DNA of 42,657 nt from CAYLZW01 sp964388085 (GCA_964388085.1 CAYLZW010000014.1:1-42657); one strand, 5' to 3'. Positions 20,329-28,853 are shown, counted from the first letter of the stretch. A program made the numbers and translations. The notes: generated from the sequence alone by a model not told the origin.

Positions 20329-21393
20329 TTACTCCACCGTCCACATATCGCCGGAGTAGAGCAGCTCCTGGAGCCTGCCCTTGCCCCGCTTGGCCAGCAG
20401 CTCCTGCCCCTGCTGCTCGACGAGGCCGTCGTAGGACGGACGCTCCTGCGCGCGGAACACGCCGAGCGGCACCGGGAACTCCGGGTAGTCCATCTGCGAG
20501 TAGATCGACGACATGAGGCCGGTCGGGTCGGCGTCGTCGTGCACCATGACCTCGCCGAGGCGCGCGGGCTCCTGCTCGAGGTCGATGACGAAGGGCTTCA
20601 TCTCCGCGGTGGAGAAGCCGATGCCCTTCTTGCCGTCGGCGTACACGAGCGGCTTTTTGTGCTCGAGGAAGAGCTGGTGCAGCTTGCGCTCCTTGCCCTC
20701 GCTGACGTGCGCGAAGGCGCCGTCGTTGAACACCACGCAGTTCTGCAGGATCTCGATGTACGACGTGCCCACGTGCGCGTGCGCGGCCTTCAGGATCTCC
20801 GCGAGGTGCTTCGGCTCGCGATCGAGGGTGCGCGCGATGAACGTCGCGCCCGCGCCGATGGCGAATTGCAGCGGGTTCACGGGGTAGTCGATGGAGCCCG
20901 CCGGCGTCGACTTCGTCACCTTGCCGCGCTCGCTCGAGGGCGAGTACTGCCCTTTGGTGAGCCCATAGATGCGGTTGTTGAACAGCAGCACCTTCAAGTT
21001 CACGTTGCGCCGGAGCATGTGCAGCGTGTGGTTGCCGCCGATGGAGAGCGAGTCTCCGTCGCCGCTGATGACCCAGACGTCGAGCTCCGGCTGCGCGAGC
21101 TTCAGGCCCGTCGCGATGGTCGGCGCACGACCGTGGATCGTGTGCATGCCGTACGTCTCCATGTAGTACGGGAAGCGCGCCGCGCAGCCGATGCCGCTGA
21201 CGAAGACGATGTTCTCGCGCTTGACGCCGAGCTCCGGCAACACGCGCTGCATGGTGGCGAGGATGGCGTAGTCACCGCAGCCCGGGCACCAGCGGACGTC
21301 GTTGTCCGTCTGGAAGTCCTTGCGCGTGAGCTTCACGACGCCGTTGTCCGACTTGCCGGCCTGCGCCTTCGATTGCGTTTGTGTGTCAGCCAT
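20329..21393 (-). CDS. korB: KorB, 2-oxoacid (2-oxoglutarate):ferredoxin oxidoreductase beta subunit
   Basis: 354 residues. The beta subunit binds thiamine diphosphate and works with KorA to decarboxylate a 2-oxoacid, probably 2-oxoglutarate, to the acyl-CoA while reducing ferredoxin. Visible: WCPGCGDYAIL (35-45, cluster/TPP region Cys), GIGCAARFPYY, the TPP motif beginning ISGDGDSLSIGGNH and ending in NN about 30 residues later (LLFNNRIYGLTKGQYSP). The C-terminal region continues beyond the TPP domain to a tail at LLYSGDMWTVE. It lies 12 bases downstream of korA in the same operon. Assignment to 2-oxoglutarate rather than pyruvate rests on similarity to the two-subunit KorAB type. Confidence 0.92.
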   Translation of the reverse strand: MADTQTQSKAQAGKSDNGVVKLTRKDFQTDNDVRWCPGCGDYAILATMQRVLPELGVKRENIVFVSGIGCAARFPYYMETYGMHTIHGRAPTIATGLKLAQPELDVWVISGDGDSLSIGGNHTLHMLRRNVNLKVLLFNNRIYGLTKGQYSPSSERGKVTKSTPAGSIDYPVNPLQFAIGAGATFIARTLDREPKHLAEILKAAHAHVGTSYIEILQNCVVFNDGAFAHVSEGKERKLHQLFLEHKKPLVYADGKKGIGFSTAEMKPFVIDLEQEPARLGEVMVHDDADPTGLMSSIYSQMDYPEFPVPLGVFRAQERPSYDGLVEQQGQELLAKRGKGRLQELLYSGDMWTVE

Positions 21394-21405
21394 GATCGTC
21401 CTCGC

Positions 21406-23274
21406 TCACGCGTCCTGAAGGTGCTTGCCAATGACGTCGACGAGCTCTTGCACCATGAAGGGCTGCCCCTGCACCTTGGTGTACGACGACGCGGGCGAGA
21501 GGTACTCGGAGCGCAACAGGCGCCAGAGCTGCCCCTTGTTGAGCTCACACACGAGCACGCGCTTGTAGCGCGCGAGCACGTCGCCGAGGTCCTTCGGGAA
21601 CGGGTTCAGCCAGCGCAGATGAAGGTGCGCGACCTTGTTGCCCTTCGCGTTGTGCTTCTGCACGGCGACCTTGCAGCTTCCGTAGGTGCCGCCCCAGCTC
21701 ACGACGAGCAGGTCGGCGTCTTTGTCACCCTCCACCTCGAGCGGCGGCAGGTCTTGCTGGATGCGCATGACCTTCTCCTGCCGCACGTCGGTCATGCGCT
21801 GGTGGTTCACGCCGTCGTAGCTGACGTCGCCGGTGAGGAAGTCTTTCTCGAGGCCACCCACGCGGTGCTCGAGGCCGGGCGTGCCGGGCTTGACCCACGC
21901 GCGCGCCAGCGTCGTGGGATCGCGCGCGTACACCTGATAGCCCTCCTTCTCGGTGCGGAAGCTGACCGGGATGGCGGGGATGTCGTCGACGTTCGGCAGC
22001 CGCCAGGGCTCGGCGCCGTTCGCGATGTAGCCGTCCGAGAGCAGGATGACGGGCACCATGTACTTGAGCGCGATGCGCCAGGCCTCGTACGCCGTCTCGA
22101 AGCAGTCCGCCGGTGAGCGCGCCGCGAGGATGGCGACGGGGGAGTCACCGTTTCGGCCGTACATCGCCTGCAGCAGGTCGCTCTGCTCGGTCTTGGTCGG
22201 CAGGCCCGTCGAGGGGCCGCCGCGCTGCACGTCGACGACCACGACCGGCAGCTCCAGCATGACGGCGAGGCCGAGCGCCTCCATCTTGAGCGCGAGCCCC
22301 GGTCCGCTCGTCGTCGCCATGCCCATGGCGCCACCGAACGCGGCGCCGATGGCGACGCCCATGGCGGCGATCTCGTCCTCGGCCTGCATGGTCATGACGC
22401 CGTAGTGCCGGTAGCGGCTCATGGCGTGCAGGATGTCGCTCGCGGGGGTGATGGGGTAGCTGCCGAGGATGAGCGGCAGGCCCGCCTTGTTCGCCGCCGT
22501 GATCATGCCGAGCGTGAGCGCCTGGTTGCCCATGACGTTGCGGTAGACGCCGGGCGCCACCTTCGCGCGCTCGACCTTGTAGGTCTCGCCGAACAGCTCC
22601 GTGGTCTCGCCGTAGTGATAGCCGGCCTTGAACACGCGGATGTTGGCGTCGGCGTACAGCTCGTTCTTCTTGCCGAACTTCTCGCTGATCCAGCGCACCT
22701 GCTGCTCGGGGTCTCGGTTGTACAGCCAGTACAAGAGCCCAAGCGCCCAGAAGTTCTTCGAGCGATGCACGTCCTTGGTCGTGAGGCCGGCGAGCCCTTC
22801 GACCGCCTGCGCGCAGAGCTGGAACATGTCGATGGCGACGAGCTGAAAGCCCTCGAGCGAGCCGTCCTCGAGGGGGCTCGTGGCGTAGCCGACCTTGTTG
22901 AGGTCAGCCTCTTTGAAGGCGCCCGCGTTGGCGATGATGATGCCGCCCGCCTTGAGGTCGCGCAGGTTCTTCTTGAGCGCCGCCGGGTTCATGGCGATGA
23001 GCACGTCGGGAGAGTCGCCCGGCGTGTAGATCTCCTCGGAGGCGAAGTGCAGCTGGAAGCCGCTCACGCCCGCGAGCGTGCCGGCCGGCGCGCGGATCTC
23101 GGCGGGAAAGTCCGGGAAGGTCGCGATGTCGTTGCCGGCGATGGCCGCCGCGCGCGTGAAGTCCGTGCCGGTGAGCTGCATGCCGTCACCGGAGTCGCCC
23201 GCGAAGCGAATGCAGACCTTCTCGACCGTGCCCGTCTTCTTGCCCCGGGTGGGGACCTCTGCCGTTGTGACCAT
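21406..23274 (-). CDS. korA: KorA, 2-oxoacid (2-oxoglutarate):ferredoxin oxidoreductase alpha subunit (gamma-alpha fusion)
   Basis: 622 residues. The N-terminal 200 residues are the gamma-type domain (RFAGDSGDGMQLTGTDF, near 23-39), and the remainder is the alpha pyrimidine-binding and C-terminal domains (LILGSYPITPASDILH; ATTSGPGLALKMEALGLAVMLELPVVVVDVQRGGPSTGLPTK region). The fused gamma-alpha layout with a separate beta is the aerobe-tolerant KorAB arrangement found in actinobacteria and other aerobes, where it can replace 2-oxoglutarate dehydrogenase. The ATG at 23274 starts directly before the domain. korB follows after 12 bases. There is no ferredoxin gene next to it; the ferredoxin-like gene at 29553 is not adjacent. 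Confidence 0.93.
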   Translation of the reverse strand: MVTTAEVPTRGKKTGTVEKVCIRFAGDSGDGMQLTGTDFTRAAAIAGNDIATFPDFPAEIRAPAGTLAGVSGFQLHFASEEIYTPGDSPDVLIAMNPAALKKNLRDLKAGGIIIANAGAFKEADLNKVGYATSPLEDGSLEGFQLVAIDMFQLCAQAVEGLAGLTTKDVHRSKNFWALGLLYWLYNRDPEQQVRWISEKFGKKNELYADANIRVFKAGYHYGETTELFGETYKVERAKVAPGVYRNVMGNQALTLGMITAANKAGLPLILGSYPITPASDILHAMSRYRHYGVMTMQAEDEIAAMGVAIGAAFGGAMGMATTSGPGLALKMEALGLAVMLELPVVVVDVQRGGPSTGLPTKTEQSDLLQAMYGRNGDSPVAILAARSPADCFETAYEAWRIALKYMVPVILLSDGYIANGAEPWRLPNVDDIPAIPVSFRTEKEGYQVYARDPTTLARAWVKPGTPGLEHRVGGLEKDFLTGDVSYDGVNHQRMTDVRQEKVMRIQQDLPPLEVEGDKDADLLVVSWGGTYGSCKVAVQKHNAKGNKVAHLHLRWLNPFPKDLGDVLARYKRVLVCELNKGQLWRLLRSEYLSPASSYTKVQGQPFMVQELVDVIGKHLQDA

Positions 23275-23662
23275 GCGCTTGCTACCGCCCTCTGCTGCGC
23301 CGCCTTCGACGAGGCGGGCGGGAGATGCGCAGGTGTAGGAGCGCTCTCCTTGCGCCGACCGTAGTCTTCCGGTGGGTGCCTATCAAGAAGCGCTCCGAGG
23401 GGACGAGCGCGCAGTCTGCCTTTCCCTCCCGCCTCGGAGACCGATCGGCCCGGCGCGACGCGCCTCGATGTGATGCAGATTTTGCGCCACGCGCGGTCCC
23501 GATGTGTCCCACTCCCAGCCCCGAGCGGCGTCGTGACCGGCGCACGGCGTGTCGTTTTGACTTCCCGAATTCTGCCTGCCACGCTGTTTGTACCTGAACA
23601 GATCAGGTGGCCGTCCGCGAGACGGCTCGCTCGACAGCGCGGAGGTGTCCTCGACGGAGCAG
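23275..23662. promoter_or_regulatory. Divergent intergenic region: korA promoter and riboswitch promoter
   Basis: About 390 bases without a convincing gene between divergent transcripts. The stretch 23550-23620 is less GC-rich (GTTTTGACTTCCCGAATTC) and probably holds the promoter of the riboswitch RNA. TTGACT at 23556 could be a -35 element, but no -10 sits at normal distance. Frames across it look like shadows. Confidence 0.4.
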
Positions 23663-23663
23663 G

Positions 23664-23740
23664 CCTTGTTCAACGGCAAACCCCGGGCGACCGGGGGACG
23701 CAAAGCCAGGAGGCTCTCTGAGCCCGTCCGGCTACCAAGG
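23664..23740 (+). ncRNA. c-di-GMP-I (GEMM-I) riboswitch
   Basis: The conserved GEMM-I blocks appear in order: CCTTG (23664-23668, 5' half of P1), CGGCAAACC (23674-23682), a 6-bp hairpin CCCCGG/CCGGGG capped by the GNRA tetraloop GCGA (23681-23696), GGACGCAAAGCC (23696-23707), a second hairpin GGCTC-TCT-GAGCC (23712-23724), GGCTACC (23730-23736), and CAAGG (23736-23740, 3' half of P1). These match the c-di-GMP aptamer class. The base that separates c-di-GMP from cyclic AMP-GMP binders (G20) appears to be G here, favouring c-di-GMP. P1 overlaps the AAGGAG ribosome site (23737-23742) of the next gene, so ligand binding should hide it: a translational off-switch. Ligand and direction are inferred from the layout. 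Confidence 0.85.
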
Positions 23741-23747
23741 AGAGACA

Positions 23748-24422
23748 ATGCGCTTCCTTCCGCTTCTCACACTCGCTGTTACCTTTTCGACCGGCCTCGC
23801 CACCAGCGCCCTCGCCCAGAAGGACTACGTGGTCATCTGGACACCCGAGGGTCCCTTCACCTCGAGCGTGGAGGTCGGCCCCGGCTGCGCTGACTCGCCC
23901 ATGCAGATGTGCACGCACGGCCTCCTCGAGGGAGAGCTGGCGGGCACGTACGAGTTCTCGTTCGACTCGATGATGCCGTCGCCGACGCCGGAGGATCCGA
24001 GCCGCATCGTGTTCACGGGCCACAGCGTGATCACGCTCGATGACGGCGGCGTGCTGCTCGGCTCCGACGAAGGCGAGCTGAGCGGGACCGACCCCTTCGC
24101 GACCCAGTTCATCACACGGGTGACCGTCTTCGAGGGCGTGGGGCTGTACGAGGGTGTCTCAGGGACGGTCACTGCCGTCGGCAGCGTCGACTTCGTGAAC
24201 AACCTGACGGTCGGCAGTTACACCAGCGAGCTGCACGTGCTGTGTCCCAACAACAACCGCAACCACGACAAGCACGAGTGCCGCGCGCTCGGGCCCCGCC
24301 TCGACGACGATGACTCCGATAGCGACTCCGATAGCGACTCCGATAGCGACTCGGACGATGACTCGGACGATGACTCGGACTCCGACAGCGACGCGCGGCG
24401 CGGACGAGGCCACCGCCGCTAA
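23748..24422 (+). CDS. Secreted protein with Ser-Asp repeat tail, riboswitch-controlled
   Basis: 224 residues from ATG 23748, fixed by the ribosome site AAGGAGAG. A typical signal peptide ends at TSALAQ (cleavage near residue 22-23). The body (about 25-175) is beta-rich, with two Cys (GCADSPMQMC) and no domain I recognise; its FTGHSVITLDDGGVLLGSDEG and GVGLYEGVSGTVTAVG blocks resemble allene-oxide-cyclase-like/lipocalin barrel patterns seen in some secreted proteins, a weak suggestion only. A tail of Asp-Ser repeats follows, then the basic end ARRGRGHRR. SD tails are often flexible or calcium-binding stalks. With a c-di-GMP riboswitch in its leader, a role in the extracellular matrix, adhesion or lifestyle switching is a fair guess. 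Confidence 0.85.
   Translation: MRFLPLLTLAVTFSTGLATSALAQKDYVVIWTPEGPFTSSVEVGPGCADSPMQMCTHGLLEGELAGTYEFSFDSMMPSPTPEDPSRIVFTGHSVITLDDGGVLLGSDEGELSGTDPFATQFITRVTVFEGVGLYEGVSGTVTAVGSVDFVNNLTVGSYTSELHVLCPNNNRNHDKHECRALGPRLDDDDSDSDSDSDSDSDSDDDSDDDSDSDSDARRGRGHRR
24312..24371 (+). repeat. 12-bp coding repeats for the Ser-Asp tail
   Basis: Three perfect copies of GACTCCGATAGC (24312-24323, 24324-24335, 24336-24347) followed by two of GACTCGGACGAT (24348-24359, 24360-24371). They encode Asp-Ser-Asp-Ser and Asp-Ser-Asp-Asp. Such perfect repeats could vary in copy number. Confidence 0.9.
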
Positions 24423-24451
24423 CCGGCTCCTGGCCGCCTCGGGGTCGCGCG

Positions 24452-26746
24452 CTAGGGCTCCTCGAAGGTGAGGACGTCGTCGACGTGGCGGCGCAGCGCG
24501 CGCACCCGCGGCGGCGAAGCCCGGACCAGCCGGAACAGCATGAGCTCGCCGGCGCCCGGCGCGGAGGCGAACAGCTCCTCGTGTCGGGCGCGCAGCTCTT
24601 GCAGCTCCGCGCGCTCGCGGTCGCTGAAGCCTTCGCCGTGGCCGCGCAGGAGCCGCGCGAACATGTAGAGCAGCGCCGTCATCGGCTGGAGCGCGTAGCC
24701 GCGTTGGTTCACCGTCAGCCAGAGGCGCTGCAGGGTCCGTCCACCGAGGAAGTAGTCGAGCGGGCGGGCGTCGCGCATGCTGATGAGCCCGACGGCCGAG
24801 GCGCTGGCGACGCTCTTGTGGGCGAGCTTCTCGAGGCTGGCGCCGCCGCCGAAGCGACCGACCAGCTCCATCACGGGCCAGGACGAGCTGACGCGCATGC
24901 CGGCGAGGTCGGTGTCGTCGAGCTCCAGGCTGCGCACGTCGAGGCCGTCGCGGGTGGTCTCGACCTCGGCGCGGCTCCAGCGCACCTCGGCCATCATCTC
25001 GCGGTGCATGACGGGGGAGAGCAGCCGCAAGCGATCTCCGGCGCCCAGGATCGCGCCGGCCTCCTTCAGCTCGTCGTCAGCGGTGAGCAGCGTCAGCCGC
25101 GCGCCGCCCGCCGCGGCGACCTCCTCGAGCGCGCGGACCTCCGCGGCGGGGAGCGGCTCGCGCGCGCAGAGCTGCCGGTTGGTCACCCGCGTGACGAGCT
25201 GCGCGAACAGCGCAGGCTCGCGGGCAGCGTCGTCAGCGCCCGGCTCGAGCGCGATCTCGCAGATGAGCTCCGGCGCCGCGGCGTCGGGGAACGGTGTGAT
25301 GCGCGCCGACAAGCCCATCTCGGCGGCCGTGAGCGAGAGCGTCTCGGCGAGCGCGCCGAAGGCGAGGTACGAGGCCGTGTGCTCGAAGTCGAGCAGCGAG
25401 CGCGAGCGCTCCACGTCGTGCAGGCAGCGCAGGGTGCCGTCGCGATACGAGAAGCGCCAAGGCTGACAGTTGCCCCCCGAGGGGGCGAGCAGCCCGTAAC
25501 GGACGAGGTCACGCAGCGCGGCCTTGGTGATGGCGCCCTCGACGCGGGAGAGCACGGGCAGCGACGGTGGCGGGGTGGCGCCGCGCATCCAGGAGTCGTC
25601 CACGACGTCGATGTGCTCGGCCGTGCGCTCGCTGACGACGCTGTCGAGGTCGACGTGGAAGCGGCCGGACGCGCTCAGCTCACCGAGCAGGATGCGCCGC
25701 GCGGCGTCGGTGTTGAGCGCGGCGCCGAGCGAGATCGCCGACGCGAGCTGCGGCCAGGTCTTCAACGTCTCGTCGATCTCGACGAGCGAGGCCGCCATGC
25801 GCGGCGAGATGGTCTGCTCGCCGATGATGCGCAAGACGATGGGCACCTTCTGGTAGGTGCTGAGGCCGCGCAGGGAGTCCGCCGTGATCTCGCCCGCGAG
25901 GCCGTGCAAGAGCGCCCGCGTCGGCTCCCGATCGAAGCGCTCGATGTCGAGCAGGCCGCGGTCGCTCGTCTCCATCAGCACGGGGATGCCGAGCTCGCGC
26001 GCGCGCTCGCGGATCCTGATCTTGAGGAACAGGTCGTCGCACTCCTCGCACAGCAGATCGAGGCGCGGCGAGGCCAGGAACTCGTCGATGTTGTCGTCGT
26101 TGATGCCGCTCGTGAACAGCCGCACACGCGCGTAGGGGTTCAGCTCGAAGATCTCGCGCGCGGTGAGCACGGTCTTGTGCAGGCCGATCTCGTGCACGCC
26201 CGCGCGCAGGCGGTTCATGTTCGAGAGCGAGAGGCGATCGAAGTCGGCGAGGACGAGCTCACCGCCGATCTCCTCCATGGCGAGCGTGACCGCGCTCGCC
26301 GCGCCCACGGAGAGCCCGAGCACGCCGACGGTCATGCCGTGCAGGCGGCGCTGCTCCTCCTGCGTGATCTTGTTGCGGTTGCGGCTCGTGCGCAGCTCGC
26401 GGAACGCGTCCTCGGGCAGGACGTGCACGAGCCGCCGTGACCACGGGTAGTGGACCCAGGTGCCGTAGCGGTGGGGAGGATCCCCGACGAGCTCGAGCGC
26501 CCGCTCGCGCAGCTCTGCCTTGGCCAGCTTTCGCCTCGGCTCGCGCGTCTCGATGAGCTCCTCGGCCTGCTCGAGGACGGTGTCGAACGCGCGCGTCACC
26601 TCACCCGTCGCGATCAGCTCCGTGAGCGCCGCCGCCGTCCCGGGGTCCTCGCCGGGCAGCAGCGTGGGCTGCCAGACCCAGGAGGGCTCCGAGAGCTTGC
26701 TGAGACTCCCAAGGAGCGCCTCGTCGGCGGTACCGAGCCTCACCAT
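24452..26746 (-). CDS. E1-like (ThiF/MoeB fold) - nitroreductase fusion, Rv1355c/MoeY-like
   Basis: 764 residues. After an N-terminal region of about 110 residues, a ThiF/MoeB-type adenylating domain spans about 120-370: GVLGLSVGAASAVTL (141-155, nucleotide loop), LADFDRLSLSNMNR (166-179, the Asp and Arg/Asn of the ATP site), LLCEECDD (231-238). It lacks the usual zinc Cys pairs. A nitroreductase-like FMN domain follows (about 390-740) with LVRYGLLAPSGGNCQPWRF, a canonical flavin-site block, and RLWLTVNQRGYALQPM. This two-domain arrangement matches the mycobacterial Rv1355c (MoeY) family; the substrate is unknown there too. It lies 43 bases downstream of the PilZ-protein gene in one operon. 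It could activate a carboxylate or thiocarboxylate and reduce the product, which is inference. Confidence 0.82.
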   Translation of the reverse strand: MVRLGTADEALLGSLSKLSEPSWVWQPTLLPGEDPGTAAALTELIATGEVTRAFDTVLEQAEELIETREPRRKLAKAELRERALELVGDPPHRYGTWVHYPWSRRLVHVLPEDAFRELRTSRNRNKITQEEQRRLHGMTVGVLGLSVGAASAVTLAMEEIGGELVLADFDRLSLSNMNRLRAGVHEIGLHKTVLTAREIFELNPYARVRLFTSGINDDNIDEFLASPRLDLLCEECDDLFLKIRIRERARELGIPVLMETSDRGLLDIERFDREPTRALLHGLAGEITADSLRGLSTYQKVPIVLRIIGEQTISPRMAASLVEIDETLKTWPQLASAISLGAALNTDAARRILLGELSASGRFHVDLDSVVSERTAEHIDVVDDSWMRGATPPPSLPVLSRVEGAITKAALRDLVRYGLLAPSGGNCQPWRFSYRDGTLRCLHDVERSRSLLDFEHTASYLAFGALAETLSLTAAEMGLSARITPFPDAAAPELICEIALEPGADDAAREPALFAQLVTRVTNRQLCAREPLPAAEVRALEEVAAAGGARLTLLTADDELKEAGAILGAGDRLRLLSPVMHREMMAEVRWSRAEVETTRDGLDVRSLELDDTDLAGMRVSSSWPVMELVGRFGGGASLEKLAHKSVASASAVGLISMRDARPLDYFLGGRTLQRLWLTVNQRGYALQPMTALLYMFARLLRGHGEGFSDRERAELQELRARHEELFASAPGAGELMLFRLVRASPPRVRALRRHVDDVLTFEEP

Positions 26747-26789
26747 CGCCTCGTCACCATCGGCTGCTTACCTCTGCCCCGAACGCGCG

Positions 26790-28853
26790 TCAGTCTTCGT
26801 GCACATCGTCGGGAGCTTCGGCGCGCAGAGGAGGAGTATCGCGCGGCGCGGTGATCTCCCAGATGTGCTCGAGCTGGTCCGACATCAGATCGGAGCCGAT
26901 GACCAGGAGGTCCGCCCCGCCGAGATCGAGCATGCCGGCGCGCTCGGCGTGGGCGAGGTCCTCGTGCTCCACGAAGTAGGCGAACTTCTGCTTGCCCGCC
27001 GCGCGGTACCACTCGCGCGCGGCCTCGAGGATGGCGCCGAAGGCCTCCGCGCCGCCGGGCGCGAGCGCGAAGGTGCGCACCACGTCGAGCAACCCGAACA
27101 GGTGCACGCCGTCCTCGCCGAGCTCGAGGATGCCGGCGGCGACCGCTTGGCCCGCGCGCCGCGCGACCACGATCTCTCGACGACGCGCCATGCCCACGCG
27201 CGCCCAGCTGTGCTGCATCTCCGTGAGGCACACGCGCTCGGGCACGAGGTCGTGCGCCTCGCGGTAGGACAGCGGCCGCGCGCCGGCGATGACGTCGAGC
27301 AGCTGGCCCACCTCGTCCGGCGTCGCCGTCTCGATGGTGTAGCCGAGCACGGTGAAGGGGTTCTCCGCGTCGCAGCGGCCCTCCATGGCCTGAAAGCGCA
27401 GGATGCAGGTGCGGTCGGTGTCGTCGATGAAGCGGCCCGTCAGCTCGCGCAGCATCCAGCGACTCCAGCGCGAGCTCTCCTGCACCCAGTTCACGAACCA
27501 GCGGAACTGGAGGTCGCGCAGCGGATACTCGAAGCCGTGCAGCAGGGTCTCGAGCAGGACGCGTCGCGCCGAGAGCGCCTCCGGCTGTCCGTCCATCCGG
27601 CGCGCGAGCTGGCACGCGAGCCAGCTGTGCGCGTAGGGCTTGATCATCGTGATGGAGCTGTGCGCCAGCTCGCCGTTCTCGAGCACGACGTGGCAGCCGA
27701 CGTCATTGGGCCGGCCGAGGCTGGTGGTGACGCGCGTGAACGCCTCGCGCAGGGACGCAAACTCGGGCGTCGTCTTGCCGGACAGGTTGAAGTAGCCGGA
27801 CTTGTCGAAGAGCTCCCACATGGGCTCCGCCCGACGAGGGGCGAGCGACGTGTAGCTGTAGAAAAGGCGGTCGGTCGCCGCGCGCCAGACGAGGTCGTCC
27901 TCGTGCGAGGCCGGCTCGAGCGCGACGCCGCAGACGACGGGCTCACCGCGCACGCCGGGCGAGAGGTGGCGCACGGTGCCGCGAAAGCGCGCCCGATCGC
28001 CCCACGGCCAGGAGAGCTCGACGACGGGGAGCTCGAGGCCGGGGAACACCCCGTCCTGCACGACGGTCGTCGAGAACGAGGCACCGTGAATGGAGATGTC
28101 GCGCAGCGGCTGCCGCACGACGAGCTCGGGCCAGAGCGGGTGCACGAAGCGGATGGACGCGCCCGCGGGAGCGATCACGCGCCGCAGCAAGCGGTTGCGC
28201 ACCCGAACGATCTCGTCCGGGAGGGACGTCCGGACGAGGCCGTCCGCCGCCGACGCCTGCGCGATGCGCAAGCTGAAGTCCCAGTTCATCCACGTCGAGC
28301 TGATCTCGAGGGGCGCCTTGGGCCAGGGCGGCTCCATCTCCCAGGCGAGCGGCAGCGGGCTCCCCGGCAGGAGCTTCGCCGGGTGCGCCCACAAGGACGT
28401 GCCCACGCCGCCCGTCGCGCTGACGCGGCACTCACATCCCTGCTCGAAGATCTGCCGCACGATCGACGTGATGCGACGAGGGTCGACGATGCGCTCCTCA
28501 AGCACCTTGGGCGGCGCCTGCAGCACGTGACCGGCGGCCTTCAGCGTCTGTAGCAGCGCGAGGATGGCGCGCCCCTGGTCGAGGGGAGGCGAGTCGAACA
28601 CCACGCGCACGGACGCGGGCCCACCGGGCGCGTGGGACCTCGGCTCGACCGTCCCGGGGAAGGGCCCCGCGTGCAGGGCGGCGCCCGTGAGGCTGACGTG
28701 AACACGCCCCGGCAGCCAGGCTCCCGAGACAGGACGGCCGACGACCTCCAACGGGCTCAAGTGTTCTACGGCGAGGGCGCCGTCGCCTGCGATCGCTTCC
28801 AGTGCGGCCCGAACGCGATAACCACGCTGCAGTTGTGTCGCACCTAGCATCAC
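26790..28853 (-). CDS. PilZ-domain protein with C-terminal GNAT-like region
   Basis: 687 residues from GTG 28853, or 686 from the adjoining ATG 28850. An N-terminal half (80-200) resembles the YcgR N-domain fold. The PilZ domain (about 213-315) has both c-di-GMP motifs: Arg-rich RLLRR at 221-225 (R-x-x-x-R) and DISIHG at 252-257 (D/N-x-S-x-x-G), so c-di-GMP binding is expected. The C-terminal half (330-665) looks like an acyl/acetyl-transferase (GNAT) fold: RREIVVARRAGQAVAAGILELG, then FGAILEAAREWYRAAGKQKFAYFVEHEDLA region. No signal peptide or membrane segment. Its gene precedes the E1/nitroreductase gene and lies 4 kb from a c-di-GMP riboswitch. The GNAT assignment is by pattern only. Confidence 0.75.
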   Translation of the reverse strand: MMLGATQLQRGYRVRAALEAIAGDGALAVEHLSPLEVVGRPVSGAWLPGRVHVSLTGAALHAGPFPGTVEPRSHAPGGPASVRVVFDSPPLDQGRAILALLQTLKAAGHVLQAPPKVLEERIVDPRRITSIVRQIFEQGCECRVSATGGVGTSLWAHPAKLLPGSPLPLAWEMEPPWPKAPLEISSTWMNWDFSLRIAQASAADGLVRTSLPDEIVRVRNRLLRRVIAPAGASIRFVHPLWPELVVRQPLRDISIHGASFSTTVVQDGVFPGLELPVVELSWPWGDRARFRGTVRHLSPGVRGEPVVCGVALEPASHEDDLVWRAATDRLFYSYTSLAPRRAEPMWELFDKSGYFNLSGKTTPEFASLREAFTRVTTSLGRPNDVGCHVVLENGELAHSSITMIKPYAHSWLACQLARRMDGQPEALSARRVLLETLLHGFEYPLRDLQFRWFVNWVQESSRWSRWMLRELTGRFIDDTDRTCILRFQAMEGRCDAENPFTVLGYTIETATPDEVGQLLDVIAGARPLSYREAHDLVPERVCLTEMQHSWARVGMARRREIVVARRAGQAVAAGILELGEDGVHLFGLLDVVRTFALAPGGAEAFGAILEAAREWYRAAGKQKFAYFVEHEDLAHAERAGMLDLGGADLLVIGSDLMSDQLEHIWEITAPRDTPPLRAEAPDDVHED

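Noticed and set aside
23577..23592. Sigma-54-like sequence TGCCACG-N4-TTGTA before the riboswitch
   Set aside because: Both invariant dinucleotides are broken (GC for GG at -24, GT for GC at -12), so it should not work as a sigma-54 promoter.
23383..23748. Minus-strand open frame of 121 codons antisense to the riboswitch
   Set aside because: Overlaps a strongly conserved RNA structure and the promoter zone; no ribosome site or recognisable protein pattern.
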